The notes under the pieces: generated by a model
What the model was told of the DNA's origin: nothing
Databases searched by the model: none
Seen by the model: only the letters and a program-made list of their open reading frames with translations
In this document: positions 33,495 through 40,223 of the stretch, piece by piece
Layout: the number at the start of each line of letters is the position of its first letter
Position numbering within the stretch: position 1 is the stretch's first letter
Source of the DNA: Akkermansiaceae bacterium
GTDB lineage: Bacteria; Verrucomicrobiota; Verrucomicrobiia; Verrucomicrobiales; Akkermansiaceae
Reading direction: 5' to 3'
Assembly: GCA_023263995.1 (NCBI GenBank)
Contig: JALQTQ010000005.1
Coordinates: forward strand, 1-40,223
Length of the DNA: 40,223 nt
Program-made: the position numbers and the translations under genes

Positions 33495-33529
33495 AAAAGA
33501 AAAACGCCCTCGGTTCCTGACCGCGGGCG
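33495..33529 (-). terminator. Intrinsic terminator between rplY and pth
   Basis: On the minus strand CGCCC-G-CGGT pairs with ACCG-A-GGGCG around the loop CAGGA (33505-33529), and TTTTTCTTTT follows (33495-33504). It lies 29 bases after the rplY stop and 28 bases before the pth start. It would end or attenuate transcripts from the prs-rplY side, implying partial readthrough or a separate promoter for pth-rpsF-ssb. Confidence 0.88.
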
Positions 33530-33558
33530 CCTGAAAGATCGTCGAAAGTCCGTCCTGC

Positions 33559-34173
33559 TTACTCGGAAGCAGCTTCGGCAGCCGCTGGGCCGGAAGCTCC
33601 GGCCGATTTGGTGGCACGCGACTCGTTGACGATGGCCACAAGAACGTCAGCTGCGAGGAAGGGCTCGACTCCCTCGGGAAACTGAAGGTCCCCGATGGTC
33701 AGAGAATCACCCACTCCAAGATTCTCGATGTCTGCGTCGATCCTCTCGGGCAGATCTTTCGGTGAACACGAGATTTCCAGATCGCGAACCAATTGCTCGA
33801 TGATACCACCTGCTTTCACCCCGATGGGCTCGCCATGGAGAACGAGCGGGATGTGGGCGGTGATCTTCATGCCCTCGGTGACGGCCAGAAAATCAGCGTG
33901 CATCAGCGCTCCGCTGAGGGGATTGTGCTGGGTGGCCTGAAGGAAGGCAGCCTGAGGGCCCGCTCCATCAATTTCAAGATCGACCAAGATACTTTCGGAG
34001 GCGCTGTGGGCGAGCATGTCGCTCAGAGCCTTGGCATTGATCTTGATGTTGAGGTTTTCGGTGCCCTTTCCGTAAACAACGGAGGGAAGGTAGCCTTCAC
34101 GTCGCATTTGTTTGAGCACACCGGAGCCGGTACGCTTGCGAGTTTCAGCCTTGAGAGTTTGGGTCTTCGCCAT
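33559..34173 (-). CDS. rplY: Ribosomal protein bL25, CTC type
   Basis: Protein of 204 residues that binds 5S rRNA in the large subunit. The N-domain begins MAKTQTLKAETRKRTGSG and contains LKQMRREGYLPSVVYGKGTE and HNPLSGALMHADFLAV. The C-terminal TL5/CTC domain includes IPLVLHGEPIGVKAGGIIEQ and EISCSPKDLPERIDADIENL with GDSLTIGDL. An Ala-rich tail ends the protein. Position between prs and pth is the common one in bacteria. The 50-base gap to prs contains a small GTGAG/CTCAC hairpin. Confidence 0.95.
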   Translation of the reverse strand: MAKTQTLKAETRKRTGSGVLKQMRREGYLPSVVYGKGTENLNIKINAKALSDMLAHSASESILVDLEIDGAGPQAAFLQATQHNPLSGALMHADFLAVTEGMKITAHIPLVLHGEPIGVKAGGIIEQLVRDLEISCSPKDLPERIDADIENLGVGDSLTIGDLQFPEGVEPFLAADVLVAIVNESRATKSAGASGPAAAEAASE

Positions 34174-34223
34174 GGTGGTGATGGGTTCTTGAGTGAGCGG
34201 CTCACGCCGCGCGGGGCGGTTGG

Positions 34224-35186
34224 TTACACGGAGGGTGCGTCAATGTCAAAGAGAGAAGTAACAGATTTTCCATCGTGAATCCGCTGGATGGCCTCGCCAA
34301 AAATCCCGGCAACCGAGACCGGAGCGACCTTCCCCTTCCGGACAACTGGGGTCGAGTCGGTGGTGATTACTTCCTCAATCGGGGATTCCTCGATCCTCTT
34401 GTGCCCCAAATCGCCAATCACAGCGTGGGTAACGGCAGCAAAAATCCGATGAGCTCCCTGATTCTTGAGAATTTCCGCGGCGGCGCAGAGGGTGCCGGCG
34501 GTTTCGGTCATGTCGTCCACCAGGACCACATCACGCCCCTCGACATCTCCGATGACCTGCATTGCCTCCACCTCGGTTGCCGAGACCCGATGCTTGGCCA
34601 CAATCGCAAGTCGGGCTCCGAGGGCATCGGAGTAGGCCCGGGCGATCTTGACGCCCCCGACATCGGGTGAGACAACCGTCAAGCTCTCACAATGCTCGCC
34701 GAAGCGTTTGCGCAACTCGCGGATCACGATGGGCTTTCCGTAGAGGTGATCGACCGGAATGTTGAAAAAACCCTGGATCTGGGCGGCATGGAGATCCATC
34801 GTGACCACCCGGTTGACGCCGGCGGCAGAGAGAAGGTCGGCCACCAGTTTGGCCGTGATGGGAACACGCGGTTGATCCTTGCGGTCTTGGCGGGCATATC
34901 CGAAGAATGGGATGACGGCGTTGATTCGTCCTGCGCTGGCCCTCTTGGCAGCATCCACCATGATCATGAGTTCCATGAGGTTGTGGTTGGTAGGCGGGCA
35001 GGTTGGCTGGATGATGAAGACGTCCTCGCCACGAATGTTCTCGTTGATCTTTACAAAGGTCTCCCCATCCGGAAACGCGGTCACACTCACATCGGCAAGA
35101 GGACAATTCAGCGTGTTGGCAATATCCCGGGCGAGGGATTGGTGGGCCGAACCAGAGAAAAGCTTCATGCCAAAATGGGAACTCAT
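34224..35186 (-). CDS. prs: Ribose-phosphate pyrophosphokinase
   Basis: Cytoplasmic enzyme of about 320 residues making PRPP from ribose 5-phosphate and ATP. Motifs: TAFPDGETFVKI, RGEDVFIIQPTCPPTNHNLM, IPFFGYARQDRKDQPR for ATP, VVTMDLHAAQIQGFFNIPVD, VVSPDVGG and the PRPP loop VVLVDDMTETAGTL. The loop has Thr-Glu where Escherichia coli has Ile-Asp; I regard that as a normal variant. I chose ATG 35186 (MSSHFGMKLFSG); ATG 35168 is an alternative. It follows the O-antigen ligase gene by 13 bases, so it may be read from the exopolysaccharide operon. Confidence 0.94.
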   Translation of the reverse strand: MSSHFGMKLFSGSAHQSLARDIANTLNCPLADVSVTAFPDGETFVKINENIRGEDVFIIQPTCPPTNHNLMELMIMVDAAKRASAGRINAVIPFFGYARQDRKDQPRVPITAKLVADLLSAAGVNRVVTMDLHAAQIQGFFNIPVDHLYGKPIVIRELRKRFGEHCESLTVVSPDVGGVKIARAYSDALGARLAIVAKHRVSATEVEAMQVIGDVEGRDVVLVDDMTETAGTLCAAAEILKNQGAHRIFAAVTHAVIGDLGHKRIEESPIEEVITTDSTPVVRKGKVAPVSVAGIFGEAIQRIHDGKSVTSLFDIDAPSV

Positions 35187-35199
35187 CATTGGGGGAGAC

Positions 35200-37407
35200 T
35201 TACCGACTGCCCTCACCGGTGGCAAGACCGACCTCGGGAAGGAGGTATTTCCCGAGGTCTTCCCCGTTCAGCTCCAGAGGATTGGTCCGGCCTGCCCGCA
35301 AGTAACTGAGGTGGGTTTCCAGTTGCTTCCACTCCGTCTCCCAAAGGGGCTCGATCCCCGCCACCACTTCTTTTGCGCGCTCATAGCGCTTGCGGGCCTC
35401 AAGCAATAAGGCCATGGCCAACTCAGGGTTCCGAGGACGGGCGTTTTTCCAGATTTCATCTCCCTTTTGGAAGAGCCGACGCCCTTCGCGAAAAGCAATC
35501 CAAGCCTCCACCTCAATCGCAAATTCCCTGATCGGCTCAAAGTCGCTTTTCTTTCGTAAGATCATCAAACGCTGCTGCAAACGTTCCCGGGCCTGATAGA
35601 GGAACCTGAGAGCCTCGTCGTTGCTCCCGGCCCGAAAAGCCTTGTAAAAGGAGCTTCGGGCCGCGTGATAGTGCGGACGCAGGCTGATCTCACGAGTCCA
35701 AAGCTCGGTCATCGCCTTCCGGTGTCCTTCTTCGGCCTCGGCATCGTGACCCAGCATGTCACTGACTCGCGGCAGACCCGCAAGCCCCTCGCCAAAGTGC
35801 GGGTTGAGCTCGAGGGAGCGCTCGAGAGCCTCCTTGGCCTTGAGAGCATAGTCACGGGCCAAGCCGGGGTTCCCTTCCTTGACCACCTGATTTGCCAGGG
35901 TCATGGCCCGGCGTGCGATCACCTCGAAGATGTCGGGCTGCTTGGCCAGATTTCCCGCCTTGGTGAGGGTCGCAAAGCTGCGAAAGACCTCATCAGGATC
36001 TCCGGCGGAGCGTAACTCCCTCATCCCCTGGCGCTGCAGACGGTAGGACTGCCCCAAGGGCCACCCGGTCACCACCAGGCCGACCGCAACCGCCATTCCC
36101 GCCAGCGCCACTACCCGGCCCAGCACCAGACCACCCTGCTTGGTTTGTGAGACGGGCGAGGCGAGCATTCCCAACTGCACCGCCGCCAGCGCCAAGCAGG
36201 CGGGAAAGTGAAAGAGAAAGCTGAAGAACGACTGGGCCAGAATCGCCACCAGCCCTCCAACCGCGCCGATCTGCCATAGGATCATTTCCCGATCACGGGT
36301 CCCGCCGGATAAAACGCCTGCCACCGCGATGACTCCGTGACTAAAGAGGAGCACCAACACGACGAGAAAGCCCACCAAACCATAGTCCGAGAGAACCTGC
36401 AGGTATTCGTTGTGGGCATAGACCGGCAGATTGGTCCAAATTCCCAGCGCATCCCGGTCCCACTTTTCGAGCGAACGATAGGAAAAAGCCTGAGGTCCGG
36501 CCCCCAGCACCGGCTCATCCTGAAACACCTCAAAGGCCATCTGCTGAAAGGCCATGCGACCTCCGTCAGCTTCGGCCAGATTGATCTCCGTGTCGAAGTC
36601 GGGATTTTGCGGCATCTGTCGCTCGGCGGTCAGCTTCCGCACCACCTCGATCGAAGTCACCCCGCCCGCCACCATCAAGAGCACCCCGGCGAGCGCCAGT
36701 GGCCCGAAGAGCCGGCTCCCCTGACGCTTGAGCACGACCAGCAGGAAAACCAGCCACACCGCTCCACCGATCACAAAAGAAAGCCACCCCCCGCGCGAAC
36801 CACTGTAGACCAGGGCGGCAACGATCGCGACTGAGCCGAGGGCCAGAAGGATCCGCAGTCCCAAGCGCCTTCCCAGCACGACATAGGAAAGGAGAAAGAA
36901 GACTGAGCCGTTGAGATAAGCCGCGAAGGGATTGTAGTGGCCGAAAAATCCCGCCACCATTTGATGCTCCCCGGCCCGGGATTGCCAAAAATAATAGATC
37001 CCCGGCGACCATTGCTGATAGAGAGCGATGGCAGCATTGAGGAGGGCCAGCCCTGCCACCACCGCGATCCAGATTCTTCGACCTCTTTCCCCGCTGGCCA
37101 CCACCCCAAGGTAGACACCCAGCCCGGAAAGGACTAACGCGATATCGACAGTTGCCAAGGCCACCGGGCCGCCAGCCCAAGCACGCCAGAGGAAGTAGGC
37201 GCCGCCAGCCAAGACCAATGCAGCCAACCCGAGTCGCCGGTCCGGCGGGGGCTTGACCACGCGCAAAAGAAAAGAAAGAAAAAGGGCCCCGCCAAGCACC
37301 ACCATACCGAGGCCCACTCGCCCCATGATCAAATCGATGCCGGTCACGGCCAAGATCACGAAGGCAAGAGCGGCCACAAGCGGAATGATGGATGCAAATG
37401 ATTTCAT
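35200..37407 (-). CDS. O-antigen ligase-like membrane protein with C-terminal helical-repeat domain
   Basis: Protein of 735 residues. About 11 hydrophobic segments cover residues 5-440. The Wzy_C/WaaL signature lies in YQQWSPGIYYFWQSRAGEHQ, GFFGHYNPFAAYLNG, YSGSRGGWLSF and, in the large periplasmic loop, GAGPQAFSYRS and YAHNEYLQVLSDYGLVGF. These proteins polymerise or transfer polyprenyl-linked glycans on the outer face of the inner membrane. The last 290 residues are helical and charged with TPR-like pattern (KAKEALERSLELNPHFGEGL). The gene overlaps the sugar transferase gene by 4 bases. Confidence 0.87.
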   Translation of the reverse strand: MKSFASIIPLVAALAFVILAVTGIDLIMGRVGLGMVVLGGALFLSFLLRVVKPPPDRRLGLAALVLAGGAYFLWRAWAGGPVALATVDIALVLSGLGVYLGVVASGERGRRIWIAVVAGLALLNAAIALYQQWSPGIYYFWQSRAGEHQMVAGFFGHYNPFAAYLNGSVFFLLSYVVLGRRLGLRILLALGSVAIVAALVYSGSRGGWLSFVIGGAVWLVFLLVVLKRQGSRLFGPLALAGVLLMVAGGVTSIEVVRKLTAERQMPQNPDFDTEINLAEADGGRMAFQQMAFEVFQDEPVLGAGPQAFSYRSLEKWDRDALGIWTNLPVYAHNEYLQVLSDYGLVGFLVVLVLLFSHGVIAVAGVLSGGTRDREMILWQIGAVGGLVAILAQSFFSFLFHFPACLALAAVQLGMLASPVSQTKQGGLVLGRVVALAGMAVAVGLVVTGWPLGQSYRLQRQGMRELRSAGDPDEVFRSFATLTKAGNLAKQPDIFEVIARRAMTLANQVVKEGNPGLARDYALKAKEALERSLELNPHFGEGLAGLPRVSDMLGHDAEAEEGHRKAMTELWTREISLRPHYHAARSSFYKAFRAGSNDEALRFLYQARERLQQRLMILRKKSDFEPIREFAIEVEAWIAFREGRRLFQKGDEIWKNARPRNPELAMALLLEARKRYERAKEVVAGIEPLWETEWKQLETHLSYLRAGRTNPLELNGEDLGKYLLPEVGLATGEGSR

Positions 37408-38813
37408 CGGGCTCCTTTGCTAAAGAGAACAGCGGGAATGGTCTTGAGAAGGATCCGAAAATCCTCCCAGATCGACCAATGATCAATGTAAGATTCATCG
37501 AGCCGCACCCATTCCTCGAAGTCAGTGATGTCGCTTCGGCCGGAAATCTGCCAGATGCAGGTGATCCCGGGCCTCACGCTGAGACGGCGACGGTGGGACG
37601 ATTTTTTGATCGCCTCGATTTCATGGAGTGGAAGGGGCCTTGGCCCAACCAAGCTCATTTCTCCCCGAAGGACATTGATCATCTGGGGGAACTCATCGAT
37701 GCTGTATTTCCGAAGAAACCTTCCAAAGGGGAAGATTCGGGGATCTGATGACAACTTGAAGGCTGGGCCATCGACCTCGTTACCGTGCTCTTTCTTGATC
37801 TGCTCGAGCAGCTCTTCGGCATTCGGGATCATGGTCCGAAACTTGTAAATCCGGAAGGGTTTCCCGTAAAGACCGGCCCGTTCTTGAGTGAAAAGCACCG
37901 GGGCTCCCGGACTGCTGAGGCGAATCCCAATCGCCGCCGCCAGCCATAGGGGCGAGGATAAAACGAGAAACAGCAAGGCACCCGTGACATCAACCAACTT
38001 CTTGGCAAACAACTGCCAGGAAAGTTCAGGGGTCGAACGAAAGACCAGCATGGGTTGGCCGCCAATCACATCGAATCCCGGACGGGCCACCTGGGTGCGT
38101 AGAAAAGAAGCCCCGATCCAGGCCTCGACCCCTTGGACCTCGCAGGTCTCAACCGCACGGGCCACCCGGTCAAACTCGGTATGCTTGGCCAAAAAAACCA
38201 CCCGGTGGACCGACTCCACTTTGATCAGATTGTTCAAGTCGCCGATGGAATTGCTCTCCAAATTAAAATGTCCCACGATTTTCCAGGCTTCCAAGACCCC
38301 GGGTTCGAGGTTGTTCAGAAAGGCCTGTGTCTCTTCGGGATCCCCGGCCAGCACGACTCGTTCCGCAAATCCCTCCGAGGCCGCCCGCGACCGCAGATAT
38401 CGGATGGTGAAAAAGCCCCGAACCCAGATGAAGAAAAACCCGAAGGTCAGGCCCATCCCAAGCACCAAGCGCTTGGTATTGATGATCTTTCCGAAAACCG
38501 AGATCAATCCAACAATAAAGATCACCACCAGCAGGGAGCGGAAAAGAATGGTCAGATTTTGGCCCCGCCGACGATTGAGCGGGTTTTCATAATACCCCGA
38601 CCGTTCGAGCACCAAAGGTGTCAGCGGCACCAACATGAAGACCACCCAGGTCATGCCGATCAGGCTCCGCTCGGGGATCGAAGGCACCTTGAGAAACTCA
38701 CGCACGGGGTCATCGAGGTAGGCCGCCAGCATGAAGGCCACCCAGATCAGGATGGCATCCACTATCTGCAGGCCTTGGATCGATAGATAATGCTTCGAGC
38801 CCCGCTCTTTCAT
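37404..38813 (-). CDS. Polyprenyl glycosylphosphotransferase (exopolysaccharide priming enzyme)
   Basis: Protein of 469 residues that transfers the first sugar phosphate to undecaprenyl phosphate. Four N-terminal membrane helices (about 18-120) are followed by a cytoplasmic CoA-binding-like domain (VVLAGDPEETQAFLNNL) and the catalytic domain: KLVDVTGALLFLVLSSPLWL, VLFTQERAGLYGKPFRIYKF, FLRKYSIDEFPQMINVLRGE, MSLVGPRPLPLHEIE, VRPGITCIWQISGRSD and the terminal DESYIDHWSIWEDFRILLKT. This is the WbaP/EpsE-type arrangement. Overlaps of 4 bases with both neighbours show one operon. Confidence 0.93.
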   Translation of the reverse strand: MKERGSKHYLSIQGLQIVDAILIWVAFMLAAYLDDPVREFLKVPSIPERSLIGMTWVVFMLVPLTPLVLERSGYYENPLNRRRGQNLTILFRSLLVVIFIVGLISVFGKIINTKRLVLGMGLTFGFFFIWVRGFFTIRYLRSRAASEGFAERVVLAGDPEETQAFLNNLEPGVLEAWKIVGHFNLESNSIGDLNNLIKVESVHRVVFLAKHTEFDRVARAVETCEVQGVEAWIGASFLRTQVARPGFDVIGGQPMLVFRSTPELSWQLFAKKLVDVTGALLFLVLSSPLWLAAAIGIRLSSPGAPVLFTQERAGLYGKPFRIYKFRTMIPNAEELLEQIKKEHGNEVDGPAFKLSSDPRIFPFGRFLRKYSIDEFPQMINVLRGEMSLVGPRPLPLHEIEAIKKSSHRRRLSVRPGITCIWQISGRSDITDFEEWVRLDESYIDHWSIWEDFRILLKTIPAVLFSKGAR

Positions 38814-39604
38814 GACCCCAGATCCTTACCGCTCTCCAGCGACTCGTCGACCCCTTCACCGGGCTTCGAGATGACCAACGGGAGAAGCTCTCTCAAAAAA
38901 GACTGAATGTGAGCCAGCGTTTCGGCCTGGTTCAGGGCGATTCCCCGCTCCATCCGGAAGCCCTGCTCGGCATGATTGAAGGTGATGAACGAAGAGAAGG
39001 TGGCGTATGCCCATCGCTGATCGTAGCCTTTCAAGAGACGATCTTTGATGTCCTCGCCGGTGCGCTGGTAGTGTCCGGCGAGAATTTTTTCGTGCCCCAC
39101 AAAGGTGTAGTAGAACACCCGCCAAAGGTAGATTTTCTCGCCCTCAGCATTGAGGACAGGCTCGGGGTCTCCTTCGTCGTTCAAAACCTGATGAACCCGG
39201 CGACAGACCATCTCCTTGACCGGAAGAACCTCGCCCTCGGGGAGGAGATCCCCCCAGGCCAGATACTTTTGCGACACAAACTCCCAGCCTTGCGCTTGGA
39301 GACAGACTTCGGGCCGGTGGATACTCTGGCTCAGGTTCTTCCCCGAAAACACGATCGAAGCCTGCACCGATGGAAGCACCCCGTCGCGGTCGAAGTATGT
39401 CACGCGCTCGAATTCGGTGTCGCGGGCCAGGACGATTTTTTCCCGCTCGCCTGGTTCCTCCGGTCGCCCGATCCAGTTGGCAAACGACTCGGGGAGATTC
39501 CTGGCCAGCCGGGAAGCCTTCATCTCCGGCACGTCGGGGAAGGCCACGATGATCCCGGCAAAGGCCAACACCAGCGAAAGGAGAATGATCACTCGCTTCC
39601 TCAT
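38810..39604 (-). CDS. epsI: EpsI-like exosortase-associated protein
   Basis: Protein of 264 residues from ATG 39604 (MRKRVIILLSLVLAFAGIIV) with one N-terminal membrane anchor; most of it is extracytoplasmic. Conserved EpsI stretches are SIHRPEVCLQAQGWEF, VKEMVCRR, YLWRVFYYTFVGHEKIL and WAYATFSSF. In many bacteria EpsI is fused to the C-terminus of the exosortase or encoded right after it, as here, where the start overlaps the exosortase stop by 4 bases. Cysteines in HRPEVCLQAQG and KEMVCRR may be functional. The gene overlaps the sugar transferase start by 4 bases. Confidence 0.88.
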   Translation of the reverse strand: MRKRVIILLSLVLAFAGIIVAFPDVPEMKASRLARNLPESFANWIGRPEEPGEREKIVLARDTEFERVTYFDRDGVLPSVQASIVFSGKNLSQSIHRPEVCLQAQGWEFVSQKYLAWGDLLPEGEVLPVKEMVCRRVHQVLNDEGDPEPVLNAEGEKIYLWRVFYYTFVGHEKILAGHYQRTGEDIKDRLLKGYDQRWAYATFSSFITFNHAEQGFRMERGIALNQAETLAHIQSFLRELLPLVISKPGEGVDESLESGKDLGS

Positions 39605-40223
39605 CCGGCCACCTCCTCTTTCTTGGTTTGCTTGCGCCTGACTGCCCGTTTCACCCGTTTCTTCTTCCGGGTCTTCAGGTTGAGCAGGTAGTCGACGCAA
39701 CAGAGGCCAATCAAGGCGATGGGGAAAAAAAAGAGCAGGCCAGCCCAGTCGTGCCAGGTTCCTCTGCCAAAAGTATGAAAGCCGAAGTGACCCAACACCA
39801 GGATCGAGAAGACGCGGAAAAAGTTGGCAATAACCGCCAACGGAAATGAGGAAACAAAGAGAAACGCTTTTTTCCAAAGTGGCTTCTGAGTGTAGTTGGC
39901 GTAGACCGCAGCAATCATGGTGAGCGCCATCAGGGAACGAATGCCACTGCATCCGCCGGCCACTTCGACCGGGCTGTCGCTGACATAAATGGTCGAACCA
40001 TCGCGTACCAAATCCATCCCGACCATAGTCCCGATCTGATGGCAGGCTTTGACGATGAAGTTCTGAAGCTGTCCCGTCAAAAGCATCTCGAGGCCTGGGA
40101 CGGGAATGCAGAACCAGAGGAAGAAGGCCGGGAAAATGACGTGTCGGGCGATCCGGAAGCCCAGGAGATACTGGGCAAACCCAACCACCACGAAGGGGGC
40201 CCCAACGAGGGCCAACCGAGGCT
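39601..40223 (-). CDS. Exosortase, C-terminal part (cut by window edge)
   Basis: Integral membrane cysteine protease-transpeptidase for PEP-CTERM-type proteins. The 207 visible codons continue beyond the window edge without a stop; the true start is outside. The catalytic cysteine is in VEVAGGCSGIRSLMAL, the conserved arginine in VIANFFRVFSIL and the histidine in WHDWAGLLFF. About six membrane helices are visible. A basic tail (RKKKRVKRAVRRKQTKK) ends the protein. No PEP-CTERM protein is encoded in this window, so its targets are elsewhere. It begins the exopolysaccharide block seen here. Confidence 0.92.
   Translation of the reverse strand, partial: PRLALVGAPFVVVGFAQYLLGFRIARHVIFPAFFLWFCIPVPGLEMLLTGQLQNFIVKACHQIGTMVGMDLVRDGSTIYVSDSPVEVAGGCSGIRSLMALTMIAAVYANYTQKPLWKKAFLFVSSFPLAVIANFFRVFSILVLGHFGFHTFGRGTWHDWAGLLFFFPIALIGLCCVDYLLNLKTRKKKRVKRAVRRKQTKKEEVAG

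Overview
The window looks like a chromosomal segment of a member of the Verrucomicrobiota, probably in or near the Verrucomicrobiaceae. This is inferred from gene content, not from a marker-gene comparison. The signs are GC-rich coding DNA with few recognisable Shine-Dalgarno sites, a pseudopilin with the N-terminus typical of Verrucomicrobia and Planctomycetes, two formylglycine-type sulfatases, a sialate O-acetylesterase-like protein, an exosortase/EpsI locus, and the gene order prs-rplY-pth-rpsF-ssb. Almost all of the window is coding. I found no rRNA, tRNA, CRISPR array, phage gene or intact insertion sequence.

Layout. 1-190: start of a xylose isomerase gene on the minus strand, cut by the window edge. 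419-1201: pseudopilin. 1374-4822: succinate dehydrogenase/fumarate reductase operon sdhCAB, closed by a strong terminator. 4949-9962: a Bat-like operon (MoxR ATPase, small membrane protein, DUF58 protein, membrane-anchored protein, two von Willebrand A proteins), followed by a CNNM/DUF21 membrane protein. 11122-11622: gene-free, with a spaced inverted repeat. 11623-20020: mostly minus-strand genes for envelope and repair functions (SGNH esterase, secreted MsrB, phospholipase D-like lipoprotein, metallophosphoesterase, ABC-2 exporter with a helical-repeat protein), plus a plus-strand degenerate M23-like protein. 20129-21790: a scrambled patch where a cupin gene, a nucleotidyltransferase gene pair, a second decayed copy of the cupin 3' end and a truncated polysaccharide-export-like gene abut. 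21871-32043: glutamate dehydrogenase, two sulfatases, a small lipoprotein, a purple acid phosphatase-like protein, a TPR protein, IspH, a DUF6174 protein, a rhomboid protease and a secreted VOC protein. 32105-40223: a minus-strand block running from exosortase, EpsI, polyprenyl glycosylphosphotransferase and O-antigen ligase straight into prs, rplY, pth, rpsF and ssb.

How the genes work together. sdhCAB encodes a complete di-heme respiratory complex. The MoxR/DUF58/vWA operon is a classical ATPase plus metal-ion-adhesion-site membrane system, probably for envelope stress or complex assembly. The exosortase block couples exopolysaccharide priming and polymerisation to sorting of PEP-CTERM-type proteins encoded elsewhere. 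Most remaining genes encode exported hydrolases or envelope proteins, fitting a polysaccharide-degrading aquatic or soil bacterium.

Most unusual observations: (i) two 42-base arrays of six 7-base units of the CTCAAAT/TTCAGAT type in the Bat-like operon, one running into the DUF58 start codon and the other translated as a heptad repeat just after a signal peptide; (ii) a nucleotidyltransferase/small-protein cassette lying between direct repeats of a cupin 3' end, with an expected catalytic aspartate changed to alanine; (iii) several family members that lack canonical metal ligands (M23-like, VOC). No wholly new multi-gene system is proven here. The cassette at 20474-21261 and the heptamer arrays are the best leads.
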